The notes below the pieces were generated by a model. That model saw only the letters and a program-made list of their open reading frames with translations. It ran no database searches and was not told where the DNA came from. Below are positions 1 to 8,917 of a stretch of 41,086 bases of DNA, in pieces. Each line of letters starts with the position of its first letter. Position 1 is the stretch's first letter. The stretch is from an uncultured Porphyromonadaceae bacterium (lineage in GTDB: Bacteria; Bacteroidota; Bacteroidia; Bacteroidales; Muribaculaceae): assembly GCA_947176605.1 (NCBI GenBank), contig CAMWRH010000023.1, positions 1 to 41,086 of the forward strand, written 5' to 3'. A program made the position numbers and the translations under genes.

Positions 1-2
1 CC

Positions 3-2582
3 ACGGCACCCGCCGCCACCGTGCGCCCCGATACGGCGGCCAATGACTCCACACGCCACTCCGCCCCTGCGGATTCGCTTGACTTCCCCATTGATGACGA
101 GGCATGGCGCCTGCTCGACGAGGTGGTGGTGACGGCCAAGGAGAACCGTGGCCTTACCACTGCATCCACAATCGACCGCGATGCGATGAATCACCTCCAG
201 CCCACATCATTTGCCGACCTTCTGGAACTCCTCCCCGGCAATATCTCACACGACCCCGACATGAGCCGCAACAATGCCATCTCACTCCGCGAGACCGGTA
301 ATCTCGGCGCTACCGGAGCAGTGTCGGATAATCCCGATTACGACATATCTTCGCTCGGCACGCTGTTTGTGGTCGACGGGGCTCCCATCATCGGCGATGC
401 CAACCTGCAGAGCATCGGCACCATGAGCGACGCCACGGCCGACACCCGCAGCTCTACCAACCGCGGGGTCGACATGCGCTCCATCTCTACCGACAATATC
501 GAAAGCGTCGAAATAGTGCGCGGCATCCCTTCGGCTGAATACGGCAATCTCACTTCGGGCATGGTGAAAATCAAGCGAATAGCCCGCTCCACCCCCTTCA
601 CGGCCCGGTTCAAGGCTGATGAATACAGCAAACTCTTCTCTGCCGGCAAGGGGTTCGCACTCGGACAGACTCTTCACGTGCTTAATGCGGATGTGAGCTA
701 TCTCGATTCAAAAGCCGACCCCCGCGACAATCTTGAGAAATACCGGCGTATCACCGGGTCGCTGCGCATGAACATGAAGTGGCACCCCGATTTCGCGGAA
801 ATCGGCTGGAATTACGGTCTCGACTACACCGGCTCTTTCGATAATCAGAAGACCGACCCCGACCTCTCTTACCGCAAGACCGATGAGTTCCGGAGCAGCT
901 ACTCGCGTGCGGCATTTACCTCTGACCTGTCGATGACGCTCAACAGTGCCCGGTTCTTTACCGATTTCAGTTTCAACGCATCGCTGAGCTATGAGCATGA
1001 AGTGACCGAGCGCCACAAGCAGGTGGCTCCCCAGCGTGCTTCGGTAGCCCCCACCACAATGCTGCCGGGAGTCAGCACCGGGCATTACCTGCTGTCGGAA
1101 TACATAGCCGACTACCGCAGCGACGGGCGCCCCTTAAATGCATTCCTGAAACTGAAGGCAGCCGGAAGCCTCCCGCTGGGTTTCATCTCGAATGATTACA
1201 AGGCGGGCATAGAGTGGACCCTATCCAAGAATTTCGGCCAAGGCCAGGTATATGACCTTGAGCGCCCTCTGTCGGCTTCATGGACCTCGCGTCCGCGGGC
1301 CTTCAGCGATATCCCGGCGCTACAGGTGCTCTCCCTGTTTCTGGAGGAGGAGGCCTCGGCAAGCATCGGAGCCTCGCAGGCCACACTCCGGCTGGGTCTG
1401 CGCTCCATCCAGCTGGCCGGACTCTCGCGCAAGTACTACCTCAGCTGGCGCCCCTATCTCGACCCGCGTGTCAATCTGTCGTGGGATTTCCCGGCGCTGA
1501 CAGTGGCCGGGCGACCGATGAGTTTCTCCATTACAGGGGGGTACGGACTGACCACTCGTATGCCGACGGTCGACTACCTCTTCCCGCAGGAACAGTACAA
1601 CGATATCATACAGCTCAATTACTATGATGTCACCAATCCCGCCGAGCATTCGCTGGTAAGCATAATGACATATGTGGAGCCGGCCATCAATTATGACCTC
1701 CGTCCGGCCCGCAACCGCAAGTGGGAAATCCGCCTCGGGTGGCAGTGGATGGGATTCCGCGGGAGCGCCACATATTTCGAGGAGCGTCTGCGAAGCGGAT
1801 TCCGCTATTCTACGGTTTACGCTCCTTACGCCTATACGCAGTATGATCCGTCGGGCATCGATGGCCCCTCGCTTTCGGCTCCGCCGCAACTGTCGTCGCT
1901 CCCTTCGACCGAAATGACGGTACTCGACGGCTACCGTGTGGCCACCAACGGCACGCGCATCGACAAGCAGGGGGTGGAGTTTCAGGTCACTACCCCGCGA
2001 TGGCAGGCTCTGCGCACTTCGCTCACCCTGACCGGTGCATGGTTTCACTCCATCTATTCCAATTCGCAGCAGCTGTATTCGGCGGTAAGCGATGTGTATA
2101 ACGGTGTGTCGGTGGCCGACCGCTACGTCGGACTCTATGATTATACCGACGGGCGCGTCAACGACCAGGTCAATACCAACTTCATGTTTGACACCCAGAT
2201 ACCCCGTTGGGGACTGATCTTTACCACCACGCTGCAGTGCATGTGGCGTGTGCGCACCACCCGTCTCCCCATCGACGGCATACCGACGGCCTATCTCGAT
2301 GCCTCCGACGGTCTACTGCACCACTGGACGCCGGATGCCGCCTCCGACCCGATGCTGCGTTATCTGATCAAGACCTACAATCCGGAATCGTTCAACATGG
2401 TGGAAATCCCCTTTGCCGGATACCTCAACCTGAAGGCCACAAAGACCATCGGGCGGTACCTGAGGGTTGCGATGTTTGTCAACCGGCTGCTCGACTGGCT
2501 CCCCTCCTACCGCACCAACGGACTGCTAATACGCCGCTCAGCCAACCCATATTTCGGCATGGAACTCAATGTAAGCATCTGA
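3..2582 (+). CDS. TonB-dependent outer-membrane receptor, 5'-truncated by window edge
   Basis: The reading frame is open to the first bases of the window, so the true start, signal peptide and probably an N-terminal carboxypeptidase-regulatory-like domain lie outside; the GTG at 21 is only the first possible start seen. About 30 residues in, the segment LDEVVVTA opens the plug domain (DLLELLPG, then VVDGAPI and IESVEIVRGIPSAEYGN, classic plug motifs). The remaining roughly 650 residues alternate aromatic strands as in a 22-strand barrel and end on a beta strand (ELNVSI). The family imports large or scarce ligands across the outer membrane using TonB energy. No SusD partner follows; instead a DUF4876 lipoprotein and a DUF6850-like barrel do, an arrangement I recall from other Bacteroidales. 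The ligand is unknown. Confidence 0.9.
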   Translation, partial: TAPAATVRPDTAANDSTRHSAPADSLDFPIDDEAWRLLDEVVVTAKENRGLTTASTIDRDAMNHLQPTSFADLLELLPGNISHDPDMSRNNAISLRETGNLGATGAVSDNPDYDISSLGTLFVVDGAPIIGDANLQSIGTMSDATADTRSSTNRGVDMRSISTDNIESVEIVRGIPSAEYGNLTSGMVKIKRIARSTPFTARFKADEYSKLFSAGKGFALGQTLHVLNADVSYLDSKADPRDNLEKYRRITGSLRMNMKWHPDFAEIGWNYGLDYTGSFDNQKTDPDLSYRKTDEFRSSYSRAAFTSDLSMTLNSARFFTDFSFNASLSYEHEVTERHKQVAPQRASVAPTTMLPGVSTGHYLLSEYIADYRSDGRPLNAFLKLKAAGSLPLGFISNDYKAGIEWTLSKNFGQGQVYDLERPLSASWTSRPRAFSDIPALQVLSLFLEEEASASIGASQATLRLGLRSIQLAGLSRKYYLSWRPYLDPRVNLSWDFPALTVAGRPMSFSITGGYGLTTRMPTVDYLFPQEQYNDIIQLNYYDVTNPAEHSLVSIMTYVEPAINYDLRPARNRKWEIRLGWQWMGFRGSATYFEERLRSGFRYSTVYAPYAYTQYDPSGIDGPSLSAPPQLSSLPSTEMTVLDGYRVATNGTRIDKQGVEFQVTTPRWQALRTSLTLTGAWFHSIYSNSQQLYSAVSDVYNGVSVADRYVGLYDYTDGRVNDQVNTNFMFDTQIPRWGLIFTTTLQCMWRVRTTRLPIDGIPTAYLDASDGLLHHWTPDAASDPMLRYLIKTYNPESFNMVEIPFAGYLNLKATKTIGRYLRVAMFVNRLLDWLPSYRTNGLLIRRSANPYFGMELNVSI

Positions 2583-2622
2583 AAAAAATACCAATTTCTC
2601 CCCCAAAAAATTCCCATGCAGC

Positions 2623-2720
2623 GGTCGCGACAGGTCGCGACCCTACAACGGAATCCTCAATTCCTGATTCCTCCCTCCCAATTCCTAATTCCTCCCTCCT
2701 AATTCCTAATTCCTAAAAGC
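2623..2720. repeat. 21-bp tandem repeat plus paired GGTCGCGAC nonamers
   Basis: The spacer between the receptor and the DUF4876 gene carries two copies of GGTCGCGAC (2623-2631 and 2633-2641). It then has about 2.9 copies of a 21-bp unit of the form AATTCCTAATTCCTCCCTCC plus one base, at 2659-2679, 2680-2700 and 2701-2720. The last copy ends at the base before the ATG of the next gene, so the repeat forms its 5' leader and no Shine-Dalgarno is visible. Copy number could change by slippage. Confidence 0.75.
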
Positions 2721-4007
2721 ATGACAATACATAAGATTCTGTTGTGGCTCTCAGCAGCCATCTGCTGCGCGGCCATCACTGCCTGCGACGACAGTCTGGA
2801 AGCATCCCTGCCGCAGGCAGAAGTCGTGATCGACCTCGACATGGCCGATATCCCGGAAGATACCGGCTCACTTCATGACGCGAAATTCACCTTCCGCAAT
2901 ATCTCCAACGGCACTACTTCGGTATATTATGCCGATGAGGAAATCTCTCTCATACCCGGCCTGTATGATGTGGATTATTCGGCCACATGTCTGCTTTCCA
3001 ACGGCGTCATGGCCACACTCCGCGCTCAGCAGCAGTCGGTCACCATCACTCAGGGACGCAATAACCTTACTCTTCGCCCCTACCGCAATATCGAATCCGA
3101 CGACCTTATAATCGCTGAGATTTTCTTCGCCGGAACCCTGCAGACAAGTGGCAACCAGTATTATGGCGACGACTACGTAAAGCTCTACAACAATACCGAC
3201 CACGTGATATATGCCGACGGGCTGACTTTCTTCGAATCAAAATTCCTCACTACCCAGAAACTGACGTTCACTCCCGACATCATGTCGGAAGCCATGACCG
3301 TTCAGGCGCTCTACACCATCCCCGGCTCCGGCACCGACCACCCCGTGCAACCGGGTGAATACCTGCTTCTGGCCGACACCGGAATCGACCATCGCGCCAT
3401 AAATCCGAATTCATTCGACCTGTCGCACGCCGATTTCGAGTGGTATGACGTAAGTTCAAGTCCGTCGACGATGGATATCGATTCCCCTTCGGTACCCAAT
3501 CTCGACAAGTGGTATTGCTACACGCAGACCGTATTCATGCTCCATAACCGTGGCTTCAAGACCTACGGCATAGCACGCATCCCGATCGACCGGGAGCAGT
3601 ATCTGGCCGACTATTATTATACCTACGAGTATGAGACTGTCACGGCCGCCGGAACTTTCCCGATGAGCCAGAGTGCCTACCGGCTCCCCAACGAGTGGAT
3701 TGCCGATGTGGTCAATTGCTCTGTGCAGGCCGAATACCAGTGGACGCTCTGCACTCCGGCCCTCGATATGGGCTGGACCCACTGCGGCACCATCGATAAG
3801 GACAAGACCCGGTATTTCCACTCCGTGCGGCGCAAGGCCATCGGGTTCACACCGGATGGCAATCCGATTCTGCAGGACACCAACAACTCCACGCTCGATT
3901 TCAATCCGATGGTGATCCCCTCTGAAATCGAGGATCAGCATAGCGCCATCGATGCCACGGGCACACCCTGCACATCCCTTACCTGGGACGGAGTGACGCC
4001 CCGCTGA
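2721..4007 (+). CDS. DUF4876-type surface/periplasmic lipoprotein
   Basis: A 428-residue protein with a lipoprotein signal: MTIHKILLW, a hydrophobic stretch, then the lipobox ITAC with the lipid cysteine at residue 22, followed by DDS. The acidic residues after Cys make retention in or export to the outer membrane plausible. The N-terminal third looks like a carbohydrate-binding or transthyretin-like fold (FTFRNISNGT, then YDVDYSATC). The rest carries the DDYVKLYNNTDHVIYADGL pattern typical of DUF4876 and lamin-tail-like proteins. It sits 138 bp after the receptor in the same direction, so it is probably co-transcribed and an accessory to uptake. The family assignment is by recall of sequence character, not a search; biochemical function is unknown. 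Confidence 0.75.
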   Translation: MTIHKILLWLSAAICCAAITACDDSLEASLPQAEVVIDLDMADIPEDTGSLHDAKFTFRNISNGTTSVYYADEEISLIPGLYDVDYSATCLLSNGVMATLRAQQQSVTITQGRNNLTLRPYRNIESDDLIIAEIFFAGTLQTSGNQYYGDDYVKLYNNTDHVIYADGLTFFESKFLTTQKLTFTPDIMSEAMTVQALYTIPGSGTDHPVQPGEYLLLADTGIDHRAINPNSFDLSHADFEWYDVSSSPSTMDIDSPSVPNLDKWYCYTQTVFMLHNRGFKTYGIARIPIDREQYLADYYYTYEYETVTAAGTFPMSQSAYRLPNEWIADVVNCSVQAEYQWTLCTPALDMGWTHCGTIDKDKTRYFHSVRRKAIGFTPDGNPILQDTNNSTLDFNPMVIPSEIEDQHSAIDATGTPCTSLTWDGVTPR

Positions 4008-4098
4008 CAGCTGCCGCCCCACCAGCAGTAAGACCCGGCGCTGTAAGCCCGCCGGCAATCATCCGGAATATTTCTCTCCTCATTCTGTTTTCACCCCT

Positions 4099-5670
4099 AT
4101 GTCGCAATTTAAAGTGAGACAATACATCATATTTTCAGCCATGGCAGCCATCGCGTCAGCGCTGCCGGAGGGAGCCGCAGCCGCCACCTCTACGGTGCCG
4201 GATGCCGATTCCACAGGCTCCGTAATCAGCCGCACGCTGGCCGAAAGCCGGCGTCAGCTCCGGCTGAATACGGCTGCCTTCAGCAATCCGGCAATGATGC
4301 CGCTACGCCAGGACTATTCGCTCGGGAGCATCCGCGCCGGATGGGAAAGCCGACGCGAATCCCGCCCGTTTGCGGTCGAGGCCGGACATGGCGGTTATGC
4401 CGGAAGTTTCGATGCTTCGGCCTATTACCACAACGGGAGCGCCACCCTCTGGGGTGATGCGGCCTACAGCAACGGTCGGCGGCTCGGACAGCGCTGGAAC
4501 GAATCAGCCGACTTCGACCGCCTCTACCCCTACGTGACCGCCGACAGCATCGGAGGCGATCTGAATTGCGAGCGCTATTCTTTCGCCGGAGGTTACGCCC
4601 ATACCGCACGACGTGTCATATGGGGTGTCTGCGGTGGATATACGGCTGTGCTATCCTACCGCAATGTCGATCCGCGCCCGCGCGACATCACCGGCGACCT
4701 GACCATTGCCATCGGTGCCGGATACCGAGCCGCATTCGGATATACGGCTGCTCTGGCGCTGTATTTCGATAAGTTCCGCCAGTCGTCGGACATCGCGTTC
4801 ATGAGCGAACTCGGTGTGTCGAAGATCTATCATCTCACCGGACTGGGATCGCATTACTACCGCTTTGCCGGCACCGGCACTTCTACCTACAATGACTGTC
4901 ATTCCTACGGTCTGTCGCTCAATCTGATTTCCGAACGTGAATCGGGAGCTTTCCTCAACGCCGACATTTCGCTGACCGACCAGACACACGTCATAGAGGA
5001 TCTCAACCGTCTGCCGATGGCCTCTCTTTGGCATAAGGAACTCAACCTCTCCGCCGGATGGCGACAATCCGCCGGGCGCCACCGTATGGAGGCTGAAATC
5101 GGGGCCCGCATCTACCGCCGCCACGGCTCGGAGAATATCTTCGGCGACGCCACTTCGGGCACATATCCGCAAATCGGAAGTCTGGAGATTCTGGCCGACA
5201 ATCATCATTCGGAGTATCTCCGGCTGCTCTATGAGCTGTATCTCGACCGCACGATGATCGGCATATCCCCTTACGCTACCCTCTCCCACCGACGCACCGT
5301 ATACCTCACCCCCCGCCGCGACCGCCTTATCGACACGGCATCCATAGGCATGGAGCTCTATGCCGACCGCAGATTTTCCGACCGTCTGTGCGCCATGCTG
5401 ACCCTATCGGCCTCCCACCGTATCCCCCGCACCTCGCTGCTTGAGCTCCCGGCTCCCGGCGATGCTGCCGAAGCCGATCTCCACGAGGCCGTGACCACAG
5501 GATTCCTCAATGCTTCCTGCGGCGCGACATCATTTTCAGCAGAGGCCAAAGCCGACTGCGCCCTATCGCGGAGATACGCTCTGGGGGTACGCGCCCGTAT
5601 CGGCTATACACGGCTCTCCACCTCTCCACATGCTCTGGAATGGAGCGCGGCAGCCGTATTCAGTTTCTGA
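4099..5670 (+). CDS. DUF6850-like outer-membrane beta-barrel protein
   Basis: A 523-residue protein with a Sec signal peptide (about residues 1-28, ending PEGAAAA). After it, repeated amphipathic strands rich in Tyr, Arg and Gly (GSFDASAYYHNGSATLWGD, YSFAGGYAHTARR) suggest a barrel, and the C-terminus WSAAAVFSF ends in Phe as outer-membrane barrels do. It resembles the DUF6850 family, which I recall next to DUF4876 genes and TonB receptors. The gap to the previous gene is 91 bp with no terminator seen, so the three genes are likely one operon. No catalytic motif is visible. A role as a partner barrel or channel of the receptor is inference. Confidence 0.7.
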   Translation: MSQFKVRQYIIFSAMAAIASALPEGAAAATSTVPDADSTGSVISRTLAESRRQLRLNTAAFSNPAMMPLRQDYSLGSIRAGWESRRESRPFAVEAGHGGYAGSFDASAYYHNGSATLWGDAAYSNGRRLGQRWNESADFDRLYPYVTADSIGGDLNCERYSFAGGYAHTARRVIWGVCGGYTAVLSYRNVDPRPRDITGDLTIAIGAGYRAAFGYTAALALYFDKFRQSSDIAFMSELGVSKIYHLTGLGSHYYRFAGTGTSTYNDCHSYGLSLNLISERESGAFLNADISLTDQTHVIEDLNRLPMASLWHKELNLSAGWRQSAGRHRMEAEIGARIYRRHGSENIFGDATSGTYPQIGSLEILADNHHSEYLRLLYELYLDRTMIGISPYATLSHRRTVYLTPRRDRLIDTASIGMELYADRRFSDRLCAMLTLSASHRIPRTSLLELPAPGDAAEADLHEAVTTGFLNASCGATSFSAEAKADCALSRRYALGVRARIGYTRLSTSPHALEWSAAAVFSF

Positions 5671-5710
5671 CTCTACCGGAGCCTATCCGATTCCGATATT
5701 ATCTACCATC

Positions 5711-5900
5711 AATAAGTGAGTGTTCAAATTTAATTTATACAATATGCGAGGTTGTTTTTTAGTCGATTTCGGTGCGGAGTGAAGGAGCATAGCGGGCTAT
5801 GCGACTGAGCGACAAGCCGAAAGCGGCAAAAAACAAGCCGCAGATTGTATAAAAGATTTCTTTTCACTTACTATCGTTTAAATTTGAACACTTACTTATC
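5711..5900. repeat. Long imperfect palindrome (MITE-like or leader hairpin)
   Basis: Outer arms AATAAGTGAGTGTTCAAAT and, on the right, AATTTGAACACTTACTTAT pair over about 22 bp with one mismatch. Inside them TTTATACAATATGCG pairs with CGCAGATTGTATAAA, TTGTTTTTT with AAAAAACAA, and AGCATAGC with GCTATGC around a GG centre at about 5788-5804. The right arm has about 24 extra bases (5861-5884). TCAA lies near both outer ends. The element ends about 30 bp before the start codon of the M16 gene, so it would be in its leader if transcription begins upstream. No transposase is present. Confidence 0.75.
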
Positions 5901-5928
5901 AACCATACCGACTATAAGACTTAATGTT

Positions 5929-8745
5929 ATGAATCTAAAATCTATCCGACTGGCCGCCCTGGCGGCCCTCATGATGCCGCAGGCCTTGAGTGCGGCATCT
6001 CCGGAAGTGACTCAGGGCACTTTGCCCAACGGTCTGTCATACTACATCCGCCACTCCGAGCAACCCGCCGGACGCGCCGATTTCTTCATCTCGCGCGGTT
6101 TCGGCTCGCTTGTGGAGGAGGAGGATGAACGCGGCATGGCCCACTTCCTTGAACATATGTGCTTCAACGGCACGGAGCATTTCCCCGGCAATTCCATCAT
6201 CGAGTGGCTCGCCACGTTAGGTGTGAAATTCGGTGCCGACCTGAATGCCTATACCTCAATGGAGGAGACTGTATACAATATCTCGAAAGTGCCGGTGACG
6301 CGCGAATCGGCTGTCGACTCCTGTCTGCTCGTGCTGCGCGACTGGAGCACTGCGCTTACTCTTGCCGATGCCGATATCGATGCCGAGCGCGGCGTGATCA
6401 AGGGGGAATGGCGCCAGCGCAGCGGCGCGGCCAACCGTATGCTCGAAAAGGCGGCTCCCCGCCTCTATCCCGGCAGCCCCTACGGCACACGAATGCCTAT
6501 CGGCAAGATGGAAATTGTGGAGAATTTTCCACCTCAGCAGTTGCGGGATTTCTATCATAAGTGGCACCGGGCGGATACGGAGGCCATCATCGTGACCGGT
6601 GATGTCGACCCGAAGGCCATCGAACAGAAGATAATAGCGATGTTCTCCGACATAAAGGTGCCCGAGGGGAGTCCTGCGGTACCTGATTTTACTATAGCTC
6701 CCAACGAGCGACTGATAAGCGTGGTGGAGAGTGATCCGGAGCAGGCTTATTCCGCAGTGACCCTCTATTACAAGCATGCTGACCCGGATTCGCTGACACC
6801 GGCTGAGCGCACCCGCCGCAAACTCCTGTCGGATATCTGCATCGACATGATTGTGGAGCGCATCGATGATGCCGAGCTCCGCCCGGATGCGGTGTTCTCC
6901 AAGACGGGCGTAGGTGATTCACGCTTTCTGCTCGCCACGTCGCCCGAAGCGCTTATGCTCCGCACCATCGCCAAGGCCGGACATGAGACGGAGGCCGTCA
7001 GCCGTCTGCATGCCGAGATCGAGCGCGCCCGCACCCTCGGTTTCTCGGATAGCGAATTTGCCGATGCCCTGCAGAAAGCTGCCGGGAAGGCTGCCGCCGA
7101 CCGCGACAAGGCGCTGAAACGCTCCAATACCGATATGGCCAAGGAACTCTCTGCCCACTATCTGAAAGGCCGACCGCTGGCTGATCCGGAAGCCGATTAT
7201 GCCGAGGCTATGGCAATACTCCCCACTCTCACTGCCGAGGATGCACGCCTCTGGCTGGCCGACATCACGGCTCTCCCGTCGGAGGGTAAATCGGGACGCG
7301 GCCATGTGGCGCTGCTTTATGTGCCGTCGGGTCGCCCGACTCCCGTTCCCACAGAGGAGGAGGTGACGGCTGCCTATGAGTCTGTAGACCCTGCAGCCCT
7401 GACTCCGTTCGAGTATCTCTCTACCGAGGGTACTCTGCTTGAGACCGAACCTCAGCGCGGCTCGATCGCCGATGAGCGTGAGGCCGCTCTTGACGGCACG
7501 CGTCTGCTGACCCTGTCAAACGGCATACGCGTATATGCCCGCCGGTCGGACTCGAAACCGGGCGAGGTGCTGGTGCGCGGTGTCGGCCCCGGCGGTTTTT
7601 CGCAGCATTATGACCCGGCTGACGCGGCTTCGGTAAAGCTCTTTGAGGATGCCATGGCTCTTGGGGGGGCCGGAAGCCACTCTCAGTCTGACCTGCGACG
7701 TCTGCTGAAGGGGCGCGACATCAAGACGAGTGTGGAGGTAAAGAATACCGAGGAATGCGTGGAACTCGCCACTACCGCCGATAATCTTGAAGACGGCTTC
7801 CGCTTGCTTTGGCTGAAGGCTACGGCCATGCGCCCGGATTCGGCCGCGTTCGCGTCGCGTATCGCCTCGCGCACCACTCAGATGGAGGGGCGTCTGCACT
7901 CGGCCATTCATGTGATGGGAGATTCGATCACACGCAATGTCTACGACCATCACCCGCTGGGCGGTCATCCCGACCTGCAGGCTGTGCGTAATGCCGACTA
8001 TTCACGCATTATGGATATCTACCGCGACCGGTTTGCCGATTTCTCCGATTTCACGTTCTTTATCGCCGGTGATTTCGACTATGACACCCTGCGCGACCTG
8101 CTGGAGCGCTATGTGGCTTCGCTCCCGGCGGCCGGGCGCATGGAGAAGCCGAAGGATATAGGGTATCACTTCGCTCCGGCTCCGGTGCGTCACCGTTTCT
8201 CCGAACCGATGGAGAATCCGCAGGCTATCGTGTATCAGTTCCGCCATCTCCCCTGCCCCTATTCGCGCCGCAATCTGATGCTCACGCAGATGGCATGGGA
8301 TGTGCTGAAGGCCCGCCTGATGGCCGACCTGCGCGAAGACAAGGGGTGGATCTATTCGATCAAGGGGCACTCTTCACTCATAGCCGGGATGAACGGCGAT
8401 GATCCGTCGGAATTCATGATGCCTACTTATATCAAGACCGATCCGGCCCATGCCGATGAGACTTCGGCCACCGTAGGTGCCACTATCGCGGAGATGGCCC
8501 GGGAGATCACTCCGGCGGAATTTGAGAAGATGAAGGAGAGTATGCTCCGCGATGCGGCCGACAACCGTGGCGACAATGCCTACTGGCTCAGCGTAATGAA
8601 GGGATACGACCGCTACGGCATTGATTACGACAAGGATTACGAGGCAGAACTGGCCACCCTCACTCCGGAGGCACTCCGCGAGTTTGTGCAGACTTACGTG
8701 CAGCCGGCCATCACAGTCGACCTCCTCATGACTCCGGAGGAATAA
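5929..8745 (+). CDS. M16 family (pitrilysin-like) zinc metallopeptidase, two-domain
   Basis: I place the start at 5929 because MNLKSIRLAALAALMMPQAL reads as a signal peptide (cut near LSAASP), whereas an upstream in-frame start would lie inside the palindrome. The protein has 938 residues. The inverted zinc motif HFLEH is at residues 72-76 and the third ligand Glu at 153 (RGVIKGEW), the canonical spacing for the family. The second half repeats the fold without an HxxEH, as in pitrilysin and insulinase homologues, where it closes the chamber and presents the R/Y pair. A periplasmic role in degrading peptides is expected. It is monocistronic: a strong terminator follows at 8826. The substrate is unknown. 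Confidence 0.92.
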   Translation: MNLKSIRLAALAALMMPQALSAASPEVTQGTLPNGLSYYIRHSEQPAGRADFFISRGFGSLVEEEDERGMAHFLEHMCFNGTEHFPGNSIIEWLATLGVKFGADLNAYTSMEETVYNISKVPVTRESAVDSCLLVLRDWSTALTLADADIDAERGVIKGEWRQRSGAANRMLEKAAPRLYPGSPYGTRMPIGKMEIVENFPPQQLRDFYHKWHRADTEAIIVTGDVDPKAIEQKIIAMFSDIKVPEGSPAVPDFTIAPNERLISVVESDPEQAYSAVTLYYKHADPDSLTPAERTRRKLLSDICIDMIVERIDDAELRPDAVFSKTGVGDSRFLLATSPEALMLRTIAKAGHETEAVSRLHAEIERARTLGFSDSEFADALQKAAGKAAADRDKALKRSNTDMAKELSAHYLKGRPLADPEADYAEAMAILPTLTAEDARLWLADITALPSEGKSGRGHVALLYVPSGRPTPVPTEEEVTAAYESVDPAALTPFEYLSTEGTLLETEPQRGSIADEREAALDGTRLLTLSNGIRVYARRSDSKPGEVLVRGVGPGGFSQHYDPADAASVKLFEDAMALGGAGSHSQSDLRRLLKGRDIKTSVEVKNTEECVELATTADNLEDGFRLLWLKATAMRPDSAAFASRIASRTTQMEGRLHSAIHVMGDSITRNVYDHHPLGGHPDLQAVRNADYSRIMDIYRDRFADFSDFTFFIAGDFDYDTLRDLLERYVASLPAAGRMEKPKDIGYHFAPAPVRHRFSEPMENPQAIVYQFRHLPCPYSRRNLMLTQMAWDVLKARLMADLREDKGWIYSIKGHSSLIAGMNGDDPSEFMMPTYIKTDPAHADETSATVGATIAEMAREITPAEFEKMKESMLRDAADNRGDNAYWLSVMKGYDRYGIDYDKDYEAELATLTPEALREFVQTYVQPAITVDLLMTPEE

Positions 8746-8825
8746 CCGTCCGGTCACGCCACGCACACGCCTCCGACATCTACCCCCTGCTCTGACCGGA
8801 TTCCACCCGGCCGGAGGATTGCATA

Positions 8826-8864
8826 AAAGTCACGCTGCCCCACTTCGGGAGGCAGCGTGACTTT
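8826..8864. terminator. Bidirectional rho-independent terminator
   Basis: A 14-bp perfect stem AAAGTCACGCTGCC / GGCAGCGTGACTTT (8826-8839 and 8851-8864) with an 11-base loop. T-rich bases follow on the plus strand (CTTATTTAT) and A residues precede it, so it can end both the M16 gene (plus) and the convergent exchanger gene (minus). Confidence 0.85.
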
Positions 8865-8917
8865 CTTATTTATATGACTTTATTACTTACGTGATTTTCT
8901 TACTTACGGGGGCGCCA

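Noticed and set aside
5845-5928. Upstream extension of the M16 peptidase
   Set aside because: It lies inside the palindrome and would bury the signal peptide 28 residues in.
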